64,000 nt of DNA from Flavobacteriaceae bacterium (GTDB taxonomy: Bacteria > Bacteroidota > Bacteroidia > Flavobacteriales > Flavobacteriaceae). Below, piece after piece: positions 8,748 through 17,575 of this stretch. The notes under the pieces were generated by a model. That model made no database searches. It was not told the origin of the DNA and was given only the letters and a program-made list of their open reading frames with translations. The stretch covers positions 1 through 64,000 of the forward strand of contig JAHEHF010000002.1 in NCBI GenBank assembly GCA_024644745.1, in the 5' to 3' direction. Both the position numbers and the translations under genes were made by a program. Each line of letters begins with the position of its first letter. Position 1 is the stretch's first letter.

Positions 8748-9129
8748 TGTATTGAATTAAAGTCGTTGATATAAGTTAGATTGAAATGCAGAGATGGACT
8801 CACCTATCTCCATACGCTGAATTCACCCTTACGGGCGGCGGAAATCAAATGAAGGTAAAGCAGCATGCATTAAAAGAATTTCTAAGTGAAATTTTAAATT
8901 GTAAAGGTTGTTCTGAAAATGCATTGTAAAAATATTGAATTGTGAAATAAGAAAATCTGATCTGATACGAATTAACTACGCGTACAGCGCTCGGGGCTGC
9001 GGCGATCGGGTCTTCTCTCAATATGTAGTATTATAGAATTCACGCGACAATATTACGATTTTTAATTAAACCGAAAAAGAAATATTTAATTTTTTACAAT
9101 CATTTGAACCAAATACTGTCGAATAATTA
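8748..9129 (-). promoter_or_regulatory. Leader/promoter region of the arg/pro operon, structured
   Basis: This 382 bp gap contains no convincing coding sequence. It must hold the promoter of the arg/pro operon (minus strand). Two small hairpins lie close to the first gene: GAGATGG-ACTCA-CCTATCTC at 8791-8810 (one bulged T) and CCC-TTAC-GGG at 8826-8835. A GC-rich patch at 8982-9018 (around CAGCGCTCGGGGCTGCGGCG) stands out from the AT-rich surroundings. Several TGAA/ATTCA-like half sites at 8886-8946 faintly resemble ArgR boxes, but none is a good palindrome. I found no exact TAnnTTTG element on the minus strand. Confidence 0.35.
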
Positions 9130-9822
9130 CTATTCAAGCTGTTTTCTGAAATTTTCCTTTACAAAACTTACAATTTTTTTCACTTCCCCAATATCCATTT
9201 CAAGAATGCCGGCGATCTCATGGAAACTTAATTTGCCTAAAATGTACAAATCAACCATATTCGAAGTATTCAGTGGCAATTTGTAATACAACTTTCTCAG
9301 GGCACCCCTTTCATTCCAGTCCTGAACCATTTTCATTTCGCCATTACCAAGTAGGGTCCTCACCCCTTCTTCGGCGTCATCATAAGGTAATTCATGCCTG
9401 TTATTGTCATTTTGGTGGTATGAAATATCATCCAGGTCCTCATTCATCACTAGATCATTGTCTGCATCCATGGTGAAATTTTCTTCCAGTTGCTTCAATT
9501 CATCCTCCAGTATGATTTTCGTACTGATCGAATCTTTGTGCCATTCTTCGCTTGACAACACTCGATTGATCTGACTGTTGGCTTCTTTAAACATGGCTAT
9601 TCTTAAATCGTCCCTGTCGAGTTCCTTATGCAGACCCTTTTCATAAATCTCAAGAACAACCTCATCTATGATGCCATTGGATTTATACATGTTTCTCGGC
9701 AGGATGCCAAGGGTTTCCCCAACCCTTATGCGTTGCTTTACATAGGGATGTAATAAATGAACAATGGCCAAGGTTTTTTTATCCGGGTTATTTCTCGCGT
9801 CGTTATTGTTTGAATTGTTCAT
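9130..9822 (-). CDS. Divergent sigma-70-like protein (function unknown)
   Basis: A 230-residue cytoplasmic protein without a close named family that I recognise. The N-terminal third (VHLLHPYVKQRIRVGE, then IIDEVVLEIYEKG) resembles sigma region 2 of ECF-type factors. The C-terminus LSFHEIAGILEMDIGEVKKI (about 195-214) looks like the sigma region 4 helix-turn-helix. Between them is a long acidic, Asp/Asn-rich linker (about 115-150) unlike normal ECF factors. It may be a degenerate or specialised ECF sigma factor. No anti-sigma gene adjoins it; the neighbour on the other side is a divergent hydrolase. Confidence is high that it is a gene, moderate for the sigma relation. Confidence 0.6.
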   Translation of the reverse strand: MNNSNNNDARNNPDKKTLAIVHLLHPYVKQRIRVGETLGILPRNMYKSNGIIDEVVLEIYEKGLHKELDRDDLRIAMFKEANSQINRVLSSEEWHKDSISTKIILEDELKQLEENFTMDADNDLVMNEDLDDISYHQNDNNRHELPYDDAEEGVRTLLGNGEMKMVQDWNERGALRKLYYKLPLNTSNMVDLYILGKLSFHEIAGILEMDIGEVKKIVSFVKENFRKQLE

Positions 9823-10083
9823 AATAAAACATTTAGAGTAGCTGTATAAAGTTACAAAATAAGAAGGACTCTTATCTTGAATTTATCCAGAAATATTGCT
9901 GTTTCAATATGAAAAAAATAACACTTTATCCCGACTTGAAATTGCATGAAAAAGGTGAAATAAAGAGTTAAAATATTTTAACTACTTGATATACTTAACG
10001 TTGCAATCAAGTTTTAAACAGTTTTCAACAATTTTGCAATTTGCTGAAAGGGCTTATTTATTTTTGAGTATAATCGGACAGGA

Positions 10084-10923
10084 ATGACCCAAAAAGAATT
10101 TGAATTTCAGATTGCAGGTGTGAGGCTCAAGGGGCAGTTTTATCCCTCAGATGAAACCAAAGCAGTCATCATCCTGGTCCATGGACTTGGGGAGTACTCA
10201 AAACGCTATGAAAGAAAAGTTGTTCCCTTTCTAATAAAAAATTCACTTGCTGTACTTTCATTCGACCTTTTTGGGCATGGCTTCTCACAAGGTAAACAGG
10301 GGCATCACCCGGGCTACAACTATATAATGGATGCTGTGGATCAAATGATCTCAAGGGCCCGTTCACTGTTCAAAGACAAGCCGGTTTTTCTTTACGGCCA
10401 CAGTATGGGAGGCAACGTGGTCATCAATTACGGCCTCAGGCGGTCGAACCTTCCGAACGGGCTCATCGCGACAAGCCCTTTTTTAAGACTGGCCTTTAAG
10501 CCTCCAAAGTGGAAAGTCCATATGGGTAAAGTCTTTGACAAGCTGCTGCCCTCGGTCACCATGCCAAATGACCTTGACCTGAATGCCATTTCAAGGGATC
10601 CTCTTGAAATCGATATGTATAAGAATGATCCTATGATACATGATCGGGTAAGCACCAGTTATTCTCTCCGATTCATGGAAACCGGGGAATGGGCCCTGCA
10701 ACATGCACATGAACTTGGAATACCGCTTCTTCTGTTACACGGAACCGCTGACCGAATTACCTCGCACAAAGCATCCCGGGAATTTGCCAGAAGGTGCGAA
10801 AGCAAATGCGAACTTGTGCTCGTAGAAGGCGCCTACCATGAGCTTCACAATGACCTGGATAAAGAAAAAGTACTCGGGATCATTGCGAACTGGATCGACG
10901 ACAAAATTCAAACCATCAAATAA
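10084..10923 (+). CDS. Alpha/beta hydrolase, monoacylglycerol lipase-like (Hydrolase_4)
   Basis: Cytoplasmic alpha/beta hydrolase of 279 residues without signal peptide. The oxyanion segment LVHGLGEYSKRY (31-42) and the nucleophile elbow GHSMGG with Ser107 match the serine aminopeptidase S33 / monoglyceride lipase group. The rest of the triad is probably Asp223 (HGTADRIT) and His252 (YHELHND), both in the expected places. Substrate is likely a lipid ester or lysophospholipid; this cannot be decided from sequence. It is followed 9 bp later by the first lytic transglycosylase, so the two may be co-transcribed. Confidence 0.88.
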   Translation: MTQKEFEFQIAGVRLKGQFYPSDETKAVIILVHGLGEYSKRYERKVVPFLIKNSLAVLSFDLFGHGFSQGKQGHHPGYNYIMDAVDQMISRARSLFKDKPVFLYGHSMGGNVVINYGLRRSNLPNGLIATSPFLRLAFKPPKWKVHMGKVFDKLLPSVTMPNDLDLNAISRDPLEIDMYKNDPMIHDRVSTSYSLRFMETGEWALQHAHELGIPLLLLHGTADRITSHKASREFARRCESKCELVLVEGAYHELHNDLDKEKVLGIIANWIDDKIQTIK

Positions 10924-10932
10924 ATCAATGCT

Positions 10933-12453
10933 ATGAAAAATTACCTTTACCTGAGTTTACTTCTGCTGTCTTTTACGCTTTCTGCACAAAACAGCATCCA
11001 TGATGTCTCAAAGAACAGGCTGCCTCTGCCCAATGATGCAGTTGAAATCTCTGCCCTGTATCCGTTGAAAAACCTGGTCCTTCTGGATCAGGAAAGAAAG
11101 CCTTTCAATGAAAATCAATGGATGCTGGAACCAGTCACCAACCCGACATCAATGACAGATCAATTTTCTTCTTTGGTGCTTATGAAACAACTTGAAGAGC
11201 TCAATCAAACAACGCCCTTTAATATAGGGCATAATGCCACCCTTGAGAGATTTATAAGGGTATATCTTAAGGACCGAAGAGAAAACCTGAGACATTTACT
11301 GGGTAAGGCCGCTTTTTATTTCCCGGTATTTGAACAGTATCTAGACAAGTACGATCTTCCTTTGGAAATCAAATATCTCGCTGTGGTTGAATCGGCATTG
11401 AACCCTTCAGCCATATCCCCTTCAGGTGCCAAGGGTCTGTGGCAATTCATGTATGGAACAGGATTGGAAAACAACCTTTATATCGACTCATTTGTGGATG
11501 AACGATATGATTATATCAAATCAACCCAGGCAGCTTGTTCCTATCTTCAAAAATTATATGCCACCTTCAATGACTGGGATCTTGCCCTTGCAGCCTATAA
11601 TTCGGGCCCGGGTAATGTTCAGAAATCGATCAAACGAGCTGGAGGAAAACGAAATTATTGGGAGATTCGCTCCTTTCTGCCCCGTGAAACTCAAAGCTAT
11701 GTACCTGCTTTTTATGCGACTTTTTACATTTTTTCATTCGCAGATTACCACGGATTAGAACCGCAAAAACCAGCCTTGTTTTATTCCCAGACCGATACAG
11801 TGCATGTAAGTCAGACTCTATCTTTTGAAACCATACAAAAACATTTAAACATTGACAGGGCACTCCTTCAGGCAATGAACCCACAATACAAAAAAGGAGT
11901 TATCCCCAGGATCAAAAACAGGCCCATGATCCTGACAATGCCCTTAAACCTAGTTCCGAGATTTATTGATCAGGAAGAAGTACTTTATGGCATCTCAAAA
12001 ACGAATCAAGCTAAGGCGCCCTCACATGTAATTCCTGTCAGTCTGAACAACAGTTATTTGGTGGAAGAAGGAGACAACCTTGTTCGCATAGCCGATCAAC
12101 AGGGGATCTCGATTGCCCAACTCAAAAAATGGAATGGATTGCAAACCAATTATTTGATCGCAGGGCAAAGACTTGTTGTAAAGGATCACAACAGCATTTC
12201 AACAGAATTGATCCCTGACAATTCCCGGGCTGAAACGGGCACAATAATTCTTGATAAAAAACATTCTGTTTATTACACGGTGGAACCGGGTGATACCTTA
12301 TTTAAAATTTCAAGAAAATTCGAAAATGTAACGATCGAAGAGCTGAGGTTCTGGAACAATCTGGAAGCGGTGAATTTTCTTAAACCCGGGATGGTACTCA
12401 AAGTGCAAGAGGATCATCCTGATAGAGAAGAGACTGCGATCAAAAAATCCTGA
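10933..12453 (+). CDS. Lytic transglycosylase with two LysM repeats (MltD-like)
   Basis: Secreted or periplasmic murein hydrolase of 506 residues. The signal peptide is at 1-18 (hydrophobic stretch ending SAQ). The SLT/GH23 domain covers about 130-260: catalytic Glu153 in AVVESALNPSA, GAKGLWQFM and AAYNSGPGNV. Two LysM peptidoglycan-binding repeats follow (about 374-417, beginning YLVEEGDNL, and 446-491, beginning YYTVEPGDTL). It cleaves the MurNAc-GlcNAc bond to give anhydro-muropeptides. The next gene is a close paralogue with the same architecture, pointing to tandem duplication. Confidence 0.9.
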   Translation: MKNYLYLSLLLLSFTLSAQNSIHDVSKNRLPLPNDAVEISALYPLKNLVLLDQERKPFNENQWMLEPVTNPTSMTDQFSSLVLMKQLEELNQTTPFNIGHNATLERFIRVYLKDRRENLRHLLGKAAFYFPVFEQYLDKYDLPLEIKYLAVVESALNPSAISPSGAKGLWQFMYGTGLENNLYIDSFVDERYDYIKSTQAACSYLQKLYATFNDWDLALAAYNSGPGNVQKSIKRAGGKRNYWEIRSFLPRETQSYVPAFYATFYIFSFADYHGLEPQKPALFYSQTDTVHVSQTLSFETIQKHLNIDRALLQAMNPQYKKGVIPRIKNRPMILTMPLNLVPRFIDQEEVLYGISKTNQAKAPSHVIPVSLNNSYLVEEGDNLVRIADQQGISIAQLKKWNGLQTNYLIAGQRLVVKDHNSISTELIPDNSRAETGTIILDKKHSVYYTVEPGDTLFKISRKFENVTIEELRFWNNLEAVNFLKPGMVLKVQEDHPDREETAIKKS

Positions 12454-12560
12454 GCCAATGACAGAATAACATTAACCATTGAAAAATAATGGATTAAATG
12501 AAATTTCTTTCTATTTTTACCGTTTTTAAGGCGAAAGCACTGTTAATAAACATGATTATA

Positions 12561-14132
12561 ATGAAATTGATGCAACATTACTGGACACTTACTTTTTTCC
12601 TGATCTGTAGTCTTGGATTTTCCCAGCAATTGGATACCCAGGAAATTTTTGATGAAAAGGACTCCCTGATTCAAAAAGAAGTCATTGCAATGGAAAAGGT
12701 CATTGACACGATCAAGATCGATACCACCCTTATAGAAGGTAAGCAGATTGCGATCATCGATCATGCAGAAGCCAGTGAATTTGATAAAAAATGGCTGGAA
12801 GCCTGGAGAAATAATGTAATTGACAGTACACTGATCATAGATCCGCAGGATACCGTTGGAAAACTGGTCATTGAAAATTTTTCTACGGAGCTTTTAAAAG
12901 AAAGGATTGCTGTGCTTGACAGCCAGACCCCGTTCAACTTTGAATACAATCCCTCACTCGAAAAAATCATCAAGCATTATTTAAAAAACAGACCCAAAAC
13001 ACTTGCCAATTTAATGGGAAAAGCCAAATATTATTTCCCTATGTTCGAAGAACAATTGGCAAAGTATGACATTCCAATGGAACTTAAATACCTAGCGATA
13101 GTCGAGTCTGCTTTAATTCCTGATGCCAAATCAAGAGTGGGCGCCAAAGGCCTCTGGCAATTCATGTATGGCACGGGTACAGAATACAACCTGAAGGTAA
13201 GTTCCTATGTAGACGAAAGATCTGACCCCCTGAAATCAACTGAGGCGGCCTGCAAATACCTCACCAAACTTTATGGAATATTCAACGACTGGGATCTCGC
13301 GCTCGCTGCCTATAATTCAGGACCGGGAAATGTCAATAAAGCGATAAGAAGGTCAGGCGGTCAAAAGAACTATTGGAACATTAGGCATTATTTACCTCGT
13401 GAAACTGCCGGATATCTGCCTGCGTTTTATGCGACCTATTATATTTTTGAATACGCCGAAGAGCACCAGCTTTATGCGAAAAACGAAATGCTGCATACTT
13501 TTGAAACCGACACGATTGTAGTCAAAAGGCAAATTACATTTGACCAGGTCAATAAAGTTTTGGGGACTGACTCAGAATTGCTCAGCTTTCTGAACCCGCA
13601 ATACAAGCTGAAAATCATCCCTGTTATCAAAGACCGCGACTACACGTTGAGAATTCCAAAATACCTTTCCGGAACTTTTGTATCAAACGAGGCACAGATC
13701 TATGCTTTTGCAGAAGTTGAGGATTCAAAAAGAGAAAAACCCCTGCCCAAATATTTTGAAGCGAGTGACAGGATCAGGTACCGGGTGAAAAGCGGAGACT
13801 ACCTTGGTAAAATTGCCAACAGATACGGGGTTTCTGTGAGCAGTATCAAACGTTGGAACGGATTGAAAAGCAATGACCTTCGGATAGGCCAGCGGTTGAC
13901 CATATATCCTAGACGCGCTGTTGCCAGTGCTCCTGCAACAAATCAGTCAAAGCCTGTGGAGAAGAAACCACTCCCAAAAGGGGAATACAAGACCTATGTC
14001 GTGAAAAAAGGAGATTCTCTCTGGCTGATCTCTCAAAAATATCCGGAAGTTTCTGTTGCCCAATTGAAAGAATGGAACAATATTTGGAGTACAAAAAGTC
14101 TGAAGCCCGGAACCAAACTCAGAATATATTAA
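12561..14132 (+). CDS. Lytic transglycosylase with two LysM repeats (paralogue)
   Basis: Second MltD-like enzyme. The frame is open from an ATG at 12498, but the signal peptide (MKLMQHYWTLTFFLICSLGFSQ) fits a start at 12561, giving 523 residues. Domain order: signal peptide, a roughly 100-residue spacer absent from the upstream paralogue, the SLT domain with catalytic Glu in AIVESALIPDA (residue 182 from this start) and AAYNSGPGNV, then two LysM repeats (beginning YRVKSGDYL and YVVKKGDSL) separated by a Pro/Lys-rich linker. Identity to the preceding gene is obvious throughout the SLT domain. It probably acts on peptidoglycan in the periplasm. The DUF4837 lipoprotein follows 41 bp later. Confidence 0.9.
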   Translation: MKLMQHYWTLTFFLICSLGFSQQLDTQEIFDEKDSLIQKEVIAMEKVIDTIKIDTTLIEGKQIAIIDHAEASEFDKKWLEAWRNNVIDSTLIIDPQDTVGKLVIENFSTELLKERIAVLDSQTPFNFEYNPSLEKIIKHYLKNRPKTLANLMGKAKYYFPMFEEQLAKYDIPMELKYLAIVESALIPDAKSRVGAKGLWQFMYGTGTEYNLKVSSYVDERSDPLKSTEAACKYLTKLYGIFNDWDLALAAYNSGPGNVNKAIRRSGGQKNYWNIRHYLPRETAGYLPAFYATYYIFEYAEEHQLYAKNEMLHTFETDTIVVKRQITFDQVNKVLGTDSELLSFLNPQYKLKIIPVIKDRDYTLRIPKYLSGTFVSNEAQIYAFAEVEDSKREKPLPKYFEASDRIRYRVKSGDYLGKIANRYGVSVSSIKRWNGLKSNDLRIGQRLTIYPRRAVASAPATNQSKPVEKKPLPKGEYKTYVVKKGDSLWLISQKYPEVSVAQLKEWNNIWSTKSLKPGTKLRIY

Positions 14133-14173
14133 TGGTATTTTGAATTGTCCGCTCCAAAACTAATTCCAAAACA

Positions 14174-15151
14174 ATGCTAAAAAAATTTATACTCGCTTTT
14201 ATTTCACTCGCAGTATTGAGCTCTTGTGAAAAAAGTGATCGAGTCACCCTGGTCGAATCAACAGGAAGGATCAATCATATCCTGATCGTCATGAAAAATT
14301 CTCACTGGGACGGGAAAATTGGTGACGAGATCAAAGAGATCATCGGGGAACCCTTAATCGGCTTGCCTCAGGAAGAGAATCAGCTCTCTGTGAACCAGGT
14401 CGACCCGCGCACCTTCAACAGTTTATTCAAAAGGCACAGGAATATATTATTTGTAGGACTTGACACCTTAAACAATTTTTACACCAACAAGGATGTGTAC
14501 GCCAGCCCCCAGACAATTTTAACCCTTTTGGGGAAAGATCAGGAAGAACTTATTGAGAATATACGTTCCCATAAGGAAGATATTATAAATGTTTTCAAAA
14601 CAAATGACCTCGCTTTGTACCAGCGAAAGATCACCAAGGACTTTCAGAACCCAAAAAATATTGAGACCCTGAAAAACTTTGGGATGACCATGAAAATTCC
14701 CTTCACTTATAAAAAAGTTGAGGATACAGGTGATTTCCTTTGGTACCGCCATGACTTTGAAAGAGGTTTATTGAATATCATTGCCTATGAGATCCCTTAT
14801 TTTGGGGATCCGATCAGCGCACAGGAATTGATTTCCTATAGAGATTCGATTGGAAAAAACCATATTCCTGGTCAGTTTGACAATACCTACATGAGAACAG
14901 AACCGCAATTCAAACCTGTTACCAGGGAGGTTCAATTTGCAAATACGTCTGCCATTGAAACACGAGGCCTTTGGTTTGTGGAAGGAGATTTTATGGGAGG
15001 CCCTTTTCTCAGTTATACCTTAAAAGATACAGAGAACAGGCGTCTGATCGTGGTGGAGGGCTTCAGTTATTCACCAGGAGCAAAAAAGAGAGATTTCGTT
15101 TTTGAACTGGAGGCAATTTTAAAAACCGTCAAACTGGATCAAATTAATTGA
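14174..15151 (+). CDS. DUF4837 family lipoprotein
   Basis: A 325-residue protein with a lipoprotein signal (lipobox VLSSC, Cys18). It belongs to DUF4837, a family confined to Bacteroidota and without a known function, recognised from INHILIVMKNSHWDGKIGDEI near the N-terminus and the RGLWFVEGDFMGGPFLSY segment near the C-terminus. It has no other domain. Position directly after two lytic transglycosylases suggests a role in the cell envelope, but this is only context. It ends 24 bp before the convergent apbE gene, with no clear terminator between them. Confidence 0.8.
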   Translation: MLKKFILAFISLAVLSSCEKSDRVTLVESTGRINHILIVMKNSHWDGKIGDEIKEIIGEPLIGLPQEENQLSVNQVDPRTFNSLFKRHRNILFVGLDTLNNFYTNKDVYASPQTILTLLGKDQEELIENIRSHKEDIINVFKTNDLALYQRKITKDFQNPKNIETLKNFGMTMKIPFTYKKVEDTGDFLWYRHDFERGLLNIIAYEIPYFGDPISAQELISYRDSIGKNHIPGQFDNTYMRTEPQFKPVTREVQFANTSAIETRGLWFVEGDFMGGPFLSYTLKDTENRRLIVVEGFSYSPGAKKRDFVFELEAILKTVKLDQIN

Positions 15152-15174
15152 TCAATCTGCTTTCCGGTTTACAT

Positions 15175-16176
15175 TCAGCGGTTATCTATAATCAAGTTAT
15201 CCGTTTGGAAAGTTTTTAATTCACCTGAAGCATCACTGTAAATCAGAAAAGCCTTTAAGTCGGTATGGGATTTCAAAAATTCCCGGCTTTTTTCCAGGCC
15301 CATAGCCATAAGAGCCGTTGCATAACCATCAACGTCAGCACAGTCAATATTGCCGATCACTGAGGCACTGAGCAAGTTGCTTTTGCTGGGGTATCCGGTT
15401 TTTGTATCAATGGTATGCGCATACTTTTCTCCGCTGACAGAATCTATTTTGAATTTCCTGTAATTTCCAGAAGTAGCAATGGAGGCTTCTTCAAGGGCTA
15501 CAATTGCCTGAAAAGATCTGCTGCCGTCAAAGTTCGGGCTCTCAATGGCAATTCTCCAGGGCGCTTCCCTGTCATTCACCCCTCTGGCCCTGATCTCACC
15601 TCCGATTTCGACCAGGTAATTCATGACCCCCTGAGCCTCAAGGTACCTTCCGATGAGATCAACAGCAAAGCCTTTGGCATTGGCATTAAAATCAAGAAAT
15701 GTTTCCGGGTGCGTCTTGATGATCCTGTTCCCTTTCAATGTCAGCTGATCAAAACCTACATAGGTCATTAAACTGTCAACCTTATGCTTATCCATGTCTC
15801 TGATCCCGGCAAGGGGACCAAAACCCCAGGCATTTACCAGTGTCCCGATCGTCGGATCAAAAGCACCATCCGTTTCCTTGTAAATTTTCAGCGATTTATG
15901 AAATACTTCCTTAAAAAGGTCATCAATAAGGACAGTGGTATCTCCGCTGTTTATTTTTGAAATATCCGAATTCGGCAAATATGTCGACAAGGACCGGTTC
16001 ATGATATGGATCAAACTGTCAATCTGCCTTTCTTGAATCTTGCCCGAAGCATCATCCATGGTAATATGAAAAGTAGTTCCAAGCGCCATTCCTTCCAATT
16101 TCTCATATGACCGCGGGACCTCTTGATTACAGGAGATCAGAGCACTTAACAGAAGAATGAAGAATACTTTTTTCAT
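15175..16176 (-). CDS. apbE: FAD:protein FMN transferase (ApbE), lipoprotein
   Basis: ApbE attaches FMN covalently to Thr/Ser of target proteins in the periplasm, using FAD. I place the start at 16176 (MKKVFFILLLSALISC, lipobox LISC); the frame extends to 16206, but a TATCTTTG promoter element at 16211-16204 would exclude that start. Visible motifs: EGMALGTTFHI, the Mg/FAD loop LDFNANAKGFAVD, GGEIRARG and HTIDTKTGYPS near the C-terminus. Length is about 333 residues, normal for the family. Its targets are very likely NqrB and NqrC, encoded just upstream on the same strand beyond the divergent ompA-like gene. Confidence 0.93.
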   Translation of the reverse strand: MKKVFFILLLSALISCNQEVPRSYEKLEGMALGTTFHITMDDASGKIQERQIDSLIHIMNRSLSTYLPNSDISKINSGDTTVLIDDLFKEVFHKSLKIYKETDGAFDPTIGTLVNAWGFGPLAGIRDMDKHKVDSLMTYVGFDQLTLKGNRIIKTHPETFLDFNANAKGFAVDLIGRYLEAQGVMNYLVEIGGEIRARGVNDREAPWRIAIESPNFDGSRSFQAIVALEEASIATSGNYRKFKIDSVSGEKYAHTIDTKTGYPSKSNLLSASVIGNIDCADVDGYATALMAMGLEKSREFLKSHTDLKAFLIYSDASGELKTFQTDNLIIDNR

Positions 16177-16203
16177 ACCAAAAATTATAAATTTTTTAAC
16201 AGT

Positions 16204-16211
16204 CAAAGATA
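16204..16211 (-). promoter_or_regulatory. Bacteroidetes -7 element for apbE
   Basis: On the minus strand this reads TATCTTTG, an exact match to the Bacteroidetes -7 consensus TAnnTTTG, 28 bases before the apbE start codon at 16176. The -33 element is not clear. It supports the shorter apbE start. Confidence 0.55.
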
Positions 16212-16279
16212 AGTTTTATCTTAGTTTTGTCCATAAGTTTTTTATTAGTAAATAATGCAATAAAAAGCAAAATATTTAA

Positions 16280-16287
16280 TAGTTTTG
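16280..16287 (+). promoter_or_regulatory. Bacteroidetes -7 element for the OmpA-like gene
   Basis: TAGTTTTG matches TAnnTTTG, 26 bases upstream of the ATG at 16314. A second identical TAGTTTTG lies at 16222-16229, so two start sites in tandem are possible. Confidence 0.5.
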
Positions 16288-16313
16288 TCTCTTAATTAAA
16301 TTCTATTCAAATT

Positions 16314-17141
16314 ATGAAAAAATTATTTTTGGGAACCGTAATGCTGTCGGTTCTTTTGACTTCTTGCGTTTCCAGCAAAAAATATGCTGATCTGGAAGAC
16401 CAGCACAGTAGAACAAAACAAGACCTAGTTGATGCAAAAGCTGATTTACAGGCCTGTTTGGTGGAGAAAGATCACTTGATGGAATTAAACAATTCATTGA
16501 AAGAAGACAAAGCCAGGTCCTTACAACAAGTAGAAAACTTAACCGTATTAACCCAGTCTTCTTCTGACAATATCAAGGAGGTCATTGCTCAGTTAAGTGA
16601 AAAAGACAAATACATTAACGGTGTTCGCGATGCAATGACCAAAAAAGATTCAATCAATCTGGCCCTTGCCTTTCAGCTGAAAAAAGATCTTGCAGCCGGA
16701 ATTCAGGATGAGGACATTCAGATTGAAGTTGAAAAAACAGTTGTTTACATTTCTATTGCAGACAAAATGTTATTCAAAAGCGGAAGTGCCATTGTATCTG
16801 ACAGGGCCAAAGAAGTTTTGGGCAAAGTAGCCACTGTTGTCAATGGAAAACCCGAAATGGAAGTTCAGGTAGAAGGTTATACAGACAATGTGCCGATCAG
16901 TACAAAAAATATGAAGGACAACTGGGATCTTAGTGTTGCCAGAGCCACTTCGGTTGTTCGCGTACTTCAAAATGATTTCGAAGTTGCACCAAGCAGGTTG
17001 ATCGCAGCCGGTAGAAGCGAATATGTTCCTTTGGCCACCAATGACACTGCAGAAGGAAGATCGATCAACAGAAGAACAAGAATTGTGATTCTGCCAAAAT
17101 TGGAAGAATTCTTTGATATCCTGGAACAAAAACCAGAATAA
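16314..17141 (+). CDS. OmpA-family lipoprotein with coiled coil
   Basis: A 275-residue outer-membrane lipoprotein: signal peptide with lipobox LLTSC (Cys18), an alpha-helical coiled-coil stretch (about 25-110, rich in Glu/Lys/Gln), then an OmpA C-terminal domain (about 135-260). The latter shows FKSGSAIVSDRAKEVL, VEGYTDNVPI, and the ARATSVVRVL and GRSINRRTRIVI segments that bind the diaminopimelate of peptidoglycan. It likely ties the outer membrane to the cell wall. It is transcribed alone between apbE and a good terminator. Confidence 0.9.
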   Translation: MKKLFLGTVMLSVLLTSCVSSKKYADLEDQHSRTKQDLVDAKADLQACLVEKDHLMELNNSLKEDKARSLQQVENLTVLTQSSSDNIKEVIAQLSEKDKYINGVRDAMTKKDSINLALAFQLKKDLAAGIQDEDIQIEVEKTVVYISIADKMLFKSGSAIVSDRAKEVLGKVATVVNGKPEMEVQVEGYTDNVPISTKNMKDNWDLSVARATSVVRVLQNDFEVAPSRLIAAGRSEYVPLATNDTAEGRSINRRTRIVILPKLEEFFDILEQKPE

Positions 17142-17160
17142 ATCAAATCCTAAATAAATT

Positions 17161-17188
17161 AAAGCCTTGCTGACGCGGGGCTTTTTTT
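17161..17188 (+). terminator. Rho-independent terminator of the OmpA-like gene
   Basis: Hairpin AAAGCC...GGCTTT (17161-17166 with 17179-17184), extended inside by GC/GC, followed by a run of seven T at 17182-17188. It lies 20 bp after the stop codon. Confidence 0.8.
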
Positions 17189-17524
17189 ATGCCTTGTAAA
17201 ATTCAAAATACGATGCTATCAGCCGTTTATCAAGCTTTGCCCGTCCTCATGAAAAAGGCCTCATGATGACTGAATATTGATATCGCTCAGAGACAAACCA
17301 CTGCTTCCTCAGCTTCACGAATGCGCAATGACTGCAAACAGGCTCTCGCAATTTTTGCAGGCAAAGGCCCCCTGTTTCTATAGACCACAGATAAAGGGCA
17401 AGCGTGTGTTTCATTTCAATGAATTACTTTTATACAACCTGCCATAAATTCCATGTGCAATGTCAATACTGAATTTGACGAGAGCTGACTCTCGCAAGAT
17501 TGGTGACAATATCGCTTATCCTCA
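17189..17524. other. Noncoding region with several inverted repeats
   Basis: No plausible gene in these 336 bases, which are less AT-rich than other gaps. Seen: a direct repeat CCTCATGA at 17245-17252 and 17259-17266; an inverted repeat AAACAGG (17336-17342) / CCTGTTT (17371-17377) enclosing a small GCAA-TTT-TTGC hairpin; and a perfect hairpin CGAGAG-CTGA-CTCTCG at 17479-17494. A small RNA is possible but not supported by a recognised family. Confidence 0.3.
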
Positions 17525-17552
17525 ACAAAAAATCCCGCCGTTGGCGGGATTT
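17525..17552 (-). terminator. Rho-independent terminator of the nqr operon
   Basis: Strong GC stem ATCCCGCC / GGCGGGAT (17532-17539 with 17543-17550) with a 3-base loop. On the minus strand it is followed by a T run, 24 bp after the nqrF stop. Confidence 0.85.
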
Positions 17553-17575
17553 AGTATATGATAAAAGGGCTGAAC

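Noticed and set aside
8886-8946. ArgR-box-like half sites before the arg operon
   Set aside because: TGAA/ATT pairs occur but no pair forms a good palindrome, and such words are expected in AT-rich DNA.
12498-12560. Upstream ATG of the second lytic transglycosylase
   Set aside because: It would put 21 residues before a well-formed signal peptide; the later ATG gives a normal secreted protein.
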